Positions 1 through 4,591 of a stretch of DNA of 5,788 nucleotides are shown here, piece by piece. Source of the stretch: JBDTNK01 sp039933775 (GTDB taxonomy: Bacteria > Chloroflexota > Limnocylindria > QHBO01); contig JBDTNK010000097.1 of assembly GCA_039933775.1 (NCBI GenBank), positions 1 to 5,788 of the forward strand. Direction: 5' to 3'. A program made the position numbers and the translations under genes. The notes under the pieces were generated by a model. That model did not search any database, was not told the origin of the DNA, and was given only the letters and a program-made list of their open reading frames with translations. Positions within the stretch are counted from its first letter, which is position 1; every line of letters begins with the position of its first letter.

Positions 1-60
1 GATGAAACCATGCGAGGCATTGGCCGAGGTGTTGCGTTGACCGTTGGAGACCGCCCACCC

Positions 61-90
61 AAATCGGGCCATTTCGCGCCATTTCGGGCA
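61..90 (+). repeat. Three-copy 10-bp tandem repeat, consensus ATTTCGGGCC
   Basis: Three consecutive decamers at 61-70, 71-80 and 81-90 differ from the consensus by two, one and one bases. CCATTTCG appears exactly at 69-76 and 79-86. A 10-base period puts copies on the same helix face. No gene is assigned around it. Confidence 0.45.
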
Positions 91-156
91 TGGATCGGCG
101 GAGCGCTGACTTAAGGCTCGCCTGAGCCGACATCTGTCGTCGATCGGCCTCACCAG

Positions 157-168
157 TCTCGCGCGAGA
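157..168. repeat. Perfect 12-bp palindrome TCTCGCGCGAGA
   Basis: The palindrome is exact over 12 bases with no spacer, in non-coding DNA. It could be a binding site for a dimeric protein. In DNA this GC-rich a chance origin is quite possible. Confidence 0.3.
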
Positions 169-217
169 GAGCAGCCGAGGGCCACCCGCCCACGACCGCG
201 TGGCGCTCCTTCCGCAC

Positions 218-236
218 CCCGCGCTTCGAGCGCGGG
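218..236. terminator. Perfect 8-bp GC hairpin without U tract
   Basis: CCCGCGCT, a TCG loop, and AGCGCGGG give a perfect 8-bp stem with a tiny loop. An alternative pairing GCGCTT (221-226) with AAGCGC (237-242) overlaps it. Neither side has a T run, so it is not a classic intrinsic terminator. It could stop or stabilise the 3' end of the cyclase-ATPase transcript, or of a plus-strand gene entering from the left, or be a dispersed palindrome. Confidence 0.35.
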
Positions 237-255
237 AAGCGCCTTGAGTCCCGTG

Positions 256-400
256 GCGTTGTCACCGCGTGACCGAAACAGCGGACGAGACAGCGGTTCC
301 GACCAGATTCCGGAGGCGCAGCGGCTGAACGTGTCACCCGCTGACCGAACGACCGGCGAGCCCGGTCCCGAGCGCTGTTTCGGTCACGTGGTGATCACGC
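256..400. repeat. Long imperfect inverted repeat (28-bp arms, 89-base loop); REP/MITE-like or structured RNA element
   Basis: Arm 256-283 pairs with arm 373-400. There are 25 Watson-Crick matches out of 28, two G-T pairs (261/395 and 267/389) and one mismatch (260/396). The inner 14 bases TGACCGAAACAGCG (270-283) match CGCTGTTTCGGTCA (373-386) perfectly. Pairing resumes weakly inside (286-293 with 363-370, six of eight), and the loop contains its own perfect hairpin GACCGG/CCGGTC (351-367). It begins 44 bases past the stop of the cyclase-ATPase gene, so it would be transcribed in that gene's 3' end. No T tract follows either arm. No open frame with codon logic uses it. Confidence 0.72.
261..350 (+). 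repeat. Direct repeat GTCACC(C)GC(G)TGACCGAA(A)C, two copies
   Basis: Copy one is 261-279 and copy two is 333-350. They are the same string apart from single-base insertions or deletions at three places. A third copy lies inverted at 377-395 as the right arm of the long inverted repeat. The hexamer CAGCGG recurs between them at 279-284, 291-296 and 319-324. The recurrence suggests a repeat family or a protein-binding unit reused within one element. Confidence 0.6.
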
Positions 401-444
401 GGGCGGCAGCGGCACGGCGGCAGGCTGACGAGCCGTCACCCCAA

Positions 445-3072
445 CTAGAGCGCCAGGGCCGCGTCGATGAGCTCCTCGATCGCCGCGTGCTCGCCCGCCT
501 GCCAGTGTTCGGCCAACGCCGGATCGCCCTGGAGGCTCGCAGGGTCCCATCCGACGAACTGGCGGTTGCGAGAGTTGAGTCCCGTGCCGCTCGTCCGCTC
601 CAGGCTGGCGACAGCACCGCCAAACCACGCGGCCTTGTCACGGTCACCGAGAGCATCGAGCGCCATGGCGAAGGCATCGAAGGTGAGCTCGTATCCGGTG
701 ACGTCGCCGGCGTCGATGAAGAGCCGCAGCCCGCGCTTCAGCCAGTCCATGGCCTCGGCCGGCTTCGACTCCATGAGGTAGCTCGACCCGACAGTGAATG
801 ACGCCCAGCCGGTGAGGAACACGTCGTCGCTTCCTTCGAGCTGCTCGAGCGCCTGCAGCGCGTAGGCGCGCGCCTCCCGGGGACGGCGGATCTCGAACGC
901 GGCATTCGCCAGCGCCCAGAGCGCCTGCGCCATCCCGTGCCGGTCGCCGAGCTCGGTGGAGATCGCGAGCGACCGCTCGAGTGCGGCGTGTGCGAGCTCG
1001 GCGCTGTGCTGCGGCCCCTCCTCGGAGAAGAAGTAGGCGAATGATCGGCTGTAGAGCGCGGCTGCCTCTGAGGCGCGATCGCCGGTGGCTCGGGCCAGCT
1101 CGATCCATCGGTCGTACCAGGTTGCGGCAAGTGCCTGATCGCCGGTCCAGTAGGCCAGACCGCCGGCCGCCTCGAGCGCGAGCAGCATGAGTCCCGGCTC
1201 GACCGAGTTATCGGTTCGGGCAATGAGGCGCTGCGCGTGACCGAGCCCCTCGACAAGGTAGCCGCGCCGCTGCCAGAAGCGCCACGCACCGGCCAGGATG
1301 CGCAACCCGCTCTCGATCTGCCCGTCCCCCTCCGCCCAGCCGAGAGCGGCGTGGAGGTTGCCGTGCTCGATCTGCAGCCGGTCCAGCCAGCGACGCGAGT
1401 CGGGACCGGTGAGCTGGTCTCGCGCCTCATTGGCGTGCTGTGCGTAGAGATCGGCATGCTGCTGTTGCAGGGCGGCTCCACGACCCGACGCGGCGAGCTG
1501 CTCCGTGGCGAACTCGCGGATCGTCTCCAGCATCTCGTAGCGTGGCTCGTCGCCGATCCCATCGCGCTGCCGAACCAGGCTCTTGTCGACGAGCGACGCG
1601 ACGGTGTCGAAGACGTCGGCGCTGGAGCCTTCGCGACAGAGTGACTCGATCGCAGTCAGCGTCGCGCCGCCAACGAACACGGAGAGCGACGCGAACAGGA
1701 GGCGCTCTTCGTCATCGAGCATGTCGTGACTCCATGCGATCGCCCCGCGCAACGTCTGCTGGCGCGCCGGCAGGTCGCGCGATCCGCCGGAGAGGAGACC
1801 GAGGCGATGCTCGAGACGGCCCAGGATCGCCTGCGGGTTCAACACCCGGATCCGGGCAGCGGCCAGCTCGATCGCGAGCGGCAGCCCGTCCAGCCGGACG
1901 CAGATCTCCGCCACCGCTGGAGCGTTCTCGTTCGTGACGGCGAAGTCGGGACGCACCGCCGTCGCCCGATCGATGAAGAGCGCGACCGCCTCGAACTGCG
2001 AGAGCACATCGATCGGCGGCAGCCGACGCGGATCCGGCACGCCGAGCGGTGGCACCGCGTACTCGCGCTCGCCGTAGACCCGGAGGGCGCTGCGGGTCGT
2101 GGCCAGCACCGTCAGCCCCGGCGCGGCGGCAAGCAGGTCGCGCACCACCGTCGCAGCCCCCATGACCTGCTCGAAATTGTCGAGCACCAGGAGCGTCTGC
2201 CCGCGGGCCAGGCGCTCCGCCAGCGCCGCCATCGGATCACGCCCGCCGCGGTCGGGCAGCTCGAGCTGGTCGGCGATCATCGGCGGCACGAGCACCGGGT
2301 CATCGACCGGCGACAGGTCAACGAAATGGGCGCCGCCATCGAAGTCGTCCGCGATTCGGGCCGCGACCTCGAGCGCGAGGCGCGTCTTGCCGGTCCCTCC
2401 TGGACCGGTGAGCGTCAGCAGCCGGGCGTCACGCAGCAGCGCCGTGATCTCCGCGACCTCGCGTCCGCGGCCAAGGAAGCGCGTGAGCTGGCCGGGCAGG
2501 TGCGAAACCGTTTCGGCGCTCGTCCGCAGCCGCGGAAACGACGACGGCAACCCTTCGATAACGAGGTCGTGGAGCGGCTGCGGTTCGTGAAGGTCCTTGA
2601 GCCGATGAGCGCCGAGATTTCTAATCCGCACACCCTCCGGCAGCGCATCGGCGAGCAGAGCGCGGGTGGCGTCGGAGAGTACGGTCTGGCCGCCGCTCCC
2701 TGCCGCCGCGATGCGGGCGGCGCGATGCACCGCGACGCCGGCGTAGCCCTCGGCAGATGGGAGCGCCTCGCCGCTGTGCACACCGATTCGCACGCGGATG
2801 GCCACGCCATCGGGCCATGGCTCTGCCGCCAGCGCGTGCTGGATGGCGACCGCCGACTCGACCGCGGCGCGCGGGCTGCTGAAGACGGCGAAGGCTCCGT
2901 CGCCCTCGGTGGAGACCAGGCTGCCATCGAGCTGCTCGACGGCCGCGCGGATGATGGCGTGGTGGCGGTCCAGGATCGGCGGCCATCCTGTTCCGAGCGC
3001 CGACGCGAGGCGCGTTGAGCCCTCGATGTCGCTGAACAGGAAGGTGACCGTGCCGGTCGGCAGCTGGGGCAT
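445..3072 (-). CDS. Class III cyclase-homology / STAND ATPase / TPR-repeat regulatory protein
   Basis: An 875-residue signalling protein if it starts at the ATG at 3072; the frame allows an ATG at 3195 (+41 residues). I prefer 3072 because relatives begin just before LPTGTVTFLFSDIEGSTRL and the extra 41 residues are an Ala/Leu/Arg low-complexity stretch. Neither start has a clear ribosome binding site. Residues ~8-175 form a cyclase homology domain with metal aspartates D15 (FSDIEGS) and D58 (EGDG), and R120 of HRAARI. The base-selecting Lys is S54, the partner Asp is V113 and the transition-state Asn is H116, so cyclase activity is uncertain. Next comes an NB-ARC/STAND ATPase: Walker A GPGGTGKT (223-230), Walker B LLVLDN (294-299), TTR (325-327), GLPLAIELAAAR (396-407), then a winged-helix-like segment (~450-500). 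Residues ~535-840 are TPR-like helical repeats rich in A/L/Y. There is no C-terminal LuxR HTH, so the output is not obviously DNA binding. It is probably transcribed apart from the kinase gene. Confidence 0.92.
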   Translation of the reverse strand: MPQLPTGTVTFLFSDIEGSTRLASALGTGWPPILDRHHAIIRAAVEQLDGSLVSTEGDGAFAVFSSPRAAVESAVAIQHALAAEPWPDGVAIRVRIGVHSGEALPSAEGYAGVAVHRAARIAAAGSGGQTVLSDATRALLADALPEGVRIRNLGAHRLKDLHEPQPLHDLVIEGLPSSFPRLRTSAETVSHLPGQLTRFLGRGREVAEITALLRDARLLTLTGPGGTGKTRLALEVAARIADDFDGGAHFVDLSPVDDPVLVPPMIADQLELPDRGGRDPMAALAERLARGQTLLVLDNFEQVMGAATVVRDLLAAAPGLTVLATTRSALRVYGEREYAVPPLGVPDPRRLPPIDVLSQFEAVALFIDRATAVRPDFAVTNENAPAVAEICVRLDGLPLAIELAAARIRVLNPQAILGRLEHRLGLLSGGSRDLPARQQTLRGAIAWSHDMLDDEERLLFASLSVFVGGATLTAIESLCREGSSADVFDTVASLVDKSLVRQRDGIGDEPRYEMLETIREFATEQLAASGRGAALQQQHADLYAQHANEARDQLTGPDSRRWLDRLQIEHGNLHAALGWAEGDGQIESGLRILAGAWRFWQRRGYLVEGLGHAQRLIARTDNSVEPGLMLLALEAAGGLAYWTGDQALAATWYDRWIELARATGDRASEAAALYSRSFAYFFSEEGPQHSAELAHAALERSLAISTELGDRHGMAQALWALANAAFEIRRPREARAYALQALEQLEGSDDVFLTGWASFTVGSSYLMESKPAEAMDWLKRGLRLFIDAGDVTGYELTFDAFAMALDALGDRDKAAWFGGAVASLERTSGTGLNSRNRQFVGWDPASLQGDPALAEHWQAGEHAAIEELIDAALAL

Positions 3073-3100
3073 GCGGCTCGCAGTTTCCGTCCGATCCGTT

Positions 3101-3135
3101 GGCGCGGCAAGTCGCGCAGCAAGTGGCGCGGCAAG
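3101..3135. repeat. GGCGCGGCAAG direct repeat, 24-bp spacing, in the leader of the cyclase-ATPase gene
   Basis: The 11-mer GGCGCGGCAAG occurs at 3101-3111 and 3125-3135, and again at 3298-3308 beside the kinase stop; the last two copies agree over 13 bases. If translated from the upstream ATG at 3195 the repeat would encode LAAPLAARLAAP, a low-complexity stretch unlike a conserved domain. This argues that 3073-3195 is leader rather than protein. Confidence 0.4.
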
Positions 3136-3232
3136 CCCGATCCGCGATTGGATGCCCAGCGCCCGAATCGGCAATGAGCCGCAGGCGCCAGTCATGCCGT
3201 CATCAGAATTGCGACGGGCGCCGCCGCGTCAG

Positions 3233-3258
3233 CGGATATATCACTAACGATATAACCG
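3233..3258. promoter_or_regulatory. AT-rich 26-bp imperfect palindrome, candidate operator/promoter of the cyclase-ATPase gene
   Basis: On the minus strand this reads CGGTTATATC, six bases (GTTAGT), then GATATATCCG. The 10-base arms match in 9 of 10 positions, and the central TA extends the two-fold symmetry (TATATC nn TA nn GATATA). It is an AT-rich island in very GC-rich DNA, between the kinase stop (3312) and the cyclase-ATPase start (3195 or 3072). The symmetry and position fit a dimeric regulator's operator, and the TATATC elements could serve as a -10 box. No convincing -35 box at correct spacing was found, so the exact promoter is not assigned. Confidence 0.5.
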
Positions 3259-3287
3259 CCGACGTGCGACACAACACCTCGACGAAG

Positions 3288-3300
3288 GCCCGCGACGGGC
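3288..3300 (-). terminator. Short GC hairpin after the histidine kinase stop, weak terminator candidate
   Basis: GCCCG-(3-base loop)-CGGGC forms a perfect 5-bp stem starting 12 bases past the kinase stop. On the minus strand it is followed by CTTCGTC rather than a T tract, so intrinsic termination would be inefficient. It is listed because of its position only; it may be chance in GC-rich DNA. Confidence 0.22.
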
Positions 3301-3311
3301 GCGGCAAGCCC

Positions 3312-4589
3312 TCAGTCGCGCCGCGGCAGCTCGAGCGGCAGATTGGTCGTGAAGCACGTCTCGCCGGGTCGCGACTCCACGACCAGGCTTCCCCCGTGGC
3401 GGGCGACGACGCTGTGGCTAATGTGCAGACCCAGGCCGGTGCCAACGCCGGGCGGCTTCGTCGTGAAGAATGGCTCGAAGATCCGAGAGCGCAGCTCAGC
3501 CGGGATGCCGGGTCCGTCGTCACAGATGCGCACGCTCACCCCCTCCGCCTTTCGCTGTGTCGAGATGACGAGGTGACCGCGCCCGTCCATGGCGTCGATC
3601 GCGTTGCCGACCAGGTTCGTCCAGACCTGGCTCAGCTCGCTGCCGTACGCCTCGATCTGCGGTAGGTCGGGCGCGAACCGTCGCTCCACCTCAACCCCCT
3701 GCCGCAGCCGGTGTCCCAGGATCACGAGCGTCTTCTCGATCCCATCGTGCACGTCAACACGCCCCGCCGGCGCGCGGTCGAGGTAGGTGTAGTCACGCAC
3801 CGCCCCCACGATCTCGCTGACCCGTTCGGCCGAGAGACGGATCTCGCTCACCAGCGAGCCCACCGAAGCCCCGGCAGCCAGCCTCCCCCGCTCTTCCTCC
3901 GGGACCGATGCCAGCGCCACCGCATCCCATCCCGCGTCGACCAGCGCGGCGGCGGCATCGGAGTCCGCGACGAGCTCGGCCACCGCGTCGATGCGATCTG
4001 AGCGCTCGAGCGCATCGCTCGGCGGCGAACCGGTCGGCGCGCCGACCGGCGAGACCAGCGCCGCGTCCAGCGCCGAGACGGCGCGCACCAGCGCCGCCGC
4101 GGGGTTGTTCAGCTCGTGCGCCAGTCCCGCGGCCAGCGTGCCCAGCGAGGCCAGCTGCTCGCGCTGGCGCAGCAGCGCCTCGGTCGAGCGCAGGCGCCCC
4201 AAACCCGTGCGCAGCAGGGCCAGCGCGGCGCTCGGTGCGTCCTCGATCAGCTGCAGCAGCGCGGCGCCCGGCACGCGGACGGCCTCCACCTGGCCCAGCG
4301 CTCGCGCCGACGCGTTGCGCGGCCGATGCTCCAGCACGGCCATCTCGCCCACCACCTCGCCCTCTCCCAGGGTGGCAAGCGGCACCTCGCCATTCCCGCT
4401 GCGCTTCGTGACCTCGACGTCGCCCTCGATGAGCGCGTAGAGCGCTTCGCCCTCGCTGCCCTCCGTCAGCAGCAGAGCCCCCGGGGCGAACGAGACGCGC
4501 TCGCAGGCGCGCGCCAGGTCGGCCAGCGTCTCGTTGCTCAGGCCCTCAAACAGCGACGCCCTGCGCAGCAGCTGCGGCTCGACCGGCAT
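3312..4589 (-). CDS. cNMP-binding-domain sensor histidine kinase
   Basis: A 425-residue soluble histidine kinase with no membrane segment, so it should sense an intracellular signal. An N-terminal cyclic-nucleotide-binding (CAP-like) domain spans ~8-125 and keeps a plausible phosphate-binding cassette, GEMAVL...RPRNAS at 81-94 (E82, R91, S94). The dimerisation/phosphoacceptor helix has LASLGTLAAGLAHELNNP with His158. Catalytic motifs follow in order: N box QVWTNLVGNAIDAM (321-334), G1 DDGPGIP (357-363), F box IFEPFF (370-375) and G2 GTGLGL (383-388). About 75 residues (~175-250) are inserted between the H-box helix and the second helix (SEIRLSAERVSEIVGAVRDYTYLD), longer than a classic DHp hairpin but, as I recall, usual in this subfamily. 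The ATG shares one base with the stop of the upstream oxidoreductase (TGATG at 4591-4587); no Shine-Dalgarno is evident, so coupled translation is expected. Its likely partner is a receiver domain on that oxidoreductase (inference). No sign of damage; all catalytic motifs are intact. Confidence 0.95.
   Translation of the reverse strand: MPVEPQLLRRASLFEGLSNETLADLARACERVSFAPGALLLTEGSEGEALYALIEGDVEVTKRSGNGEVPLATLGEGEVVGEMAVLEHRPRNASARALGQVEAVRVPGAALLQLIEDAPSAALALLRTGLGRLRSTEALLRQREQLASLGTLAAGLAHELNNPAAALVRAVSALDAALVSPVGAPTGSPPSDALERSDRIDAVAELVADSDAAAALVDAGWDAVALASVPEEERGRLAAGASVGSLVSEIRLSAERVSEIVGAVRDYTYLDRAPAGRVDVHDGIEKTLVILGHRLRQGVEVERRFAPDLPQIEAYGSELSQVWTNLVGNAIDAMDGRGHLVISTQRKAEGVSVRICDDGPGIPAELRSRIFEPFFTTKPPGVGTGLGLHISHSVVARHGGSLVVESRPGETCFTTNLPLELPRRD
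4030..4049. repeat. Perfect 20-bp palindrome inside the histidine kinase gene
   Basis: CCGGTCGGCG is followed immediately by its reverse complement. It lies in codons ~181-187 of the kinase (VGAPTG), within the variable insert between the two helices of the phosphoacceptor domain. A perfect 20-bp dyad in coding sequence is notable and may mark a small insertion or palindromic expansion tolerated by a flexible linker. Confidence 0.5.
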
Positions 4590-4591
4590 CA
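4587..4591 (-). promoter_or_regulatory. TGATG stop/start overlap (translational coupling site)
   Basis: On the minus strand the TGA of the oxidoreductase and the ATG of the histidine kinase share the A at 4589. No GA-rich ribosome binding site precedes the ATG within ~20 bases, so reinitiation by ribosomes finishing the upstream gene is the simplest way to translate the kinase. It implies a single mRNA and linked stoichiometry of the two proteins. Confidence 0.85.

Larger units (their letters stand above)
1..444. other. Non-coding region downstream of the cyclase-ATPase gene, rich in repeats and hairpins
   Basis: No gene is supported here. Two short frames touch the left edge: plus strand 1-114 (37 codons, ending TAA) and minus strand 91-1 (ATG at 91, open to the edge). 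Neither resembles a known domain. The stretch holds a 10-base-period repeat at 61-90, a GGCTC/GAGCC hairpin at 115-128, a perfect 12-bp palindrome at 157-168, a strong hairpin at 218-236, a long inverted repeat at 256-400 and a TGACG/CGTCA hairpin at 426-438 just past the stop of the cyclase-ATPase gene. Confidence 0.7.

Noticed and set aside
1..114. Possible 3' end of a plus-strand gene (37 open codons ending TAA at 112-114), or a leftward gene starting at ATG 91
   Set aside because: Too short to show any domain or codon bias, and the two readings contradict each other; the sequence beyond the edge is needed.
1..444. tRNA, rRNA or CRISPR array in the non-coding stretch
   Set aside because: No cloverleaf with T-loop GTTCRANNC, no rRNA-like segment, and the repeats are irregular without uniform spacers.
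244..801. Plus-strand open frame starting in the inverted-repeat region
   Set aside because: Most of it is antisense to the C-terminus of the cyclase-ATPase gene, it has a TTG start without ribosome binding site, and the product resembles nothing.
1726..3018. Long plus-strand open frame (430 codons) opposite the cyclase-ATPase gene
   Set aside because: It is the antisense shadow of a clearly conserved minus-strand protein in GC-rich DNA; its product is Arg-rich with no recognisable domain.
445..3072. LuxR-type transcription regulator identity for the large protein
   Set aside because: The ATPase/TPR layout is shared with that group, but no C-terminal helix-turn-helix is present before the stop.
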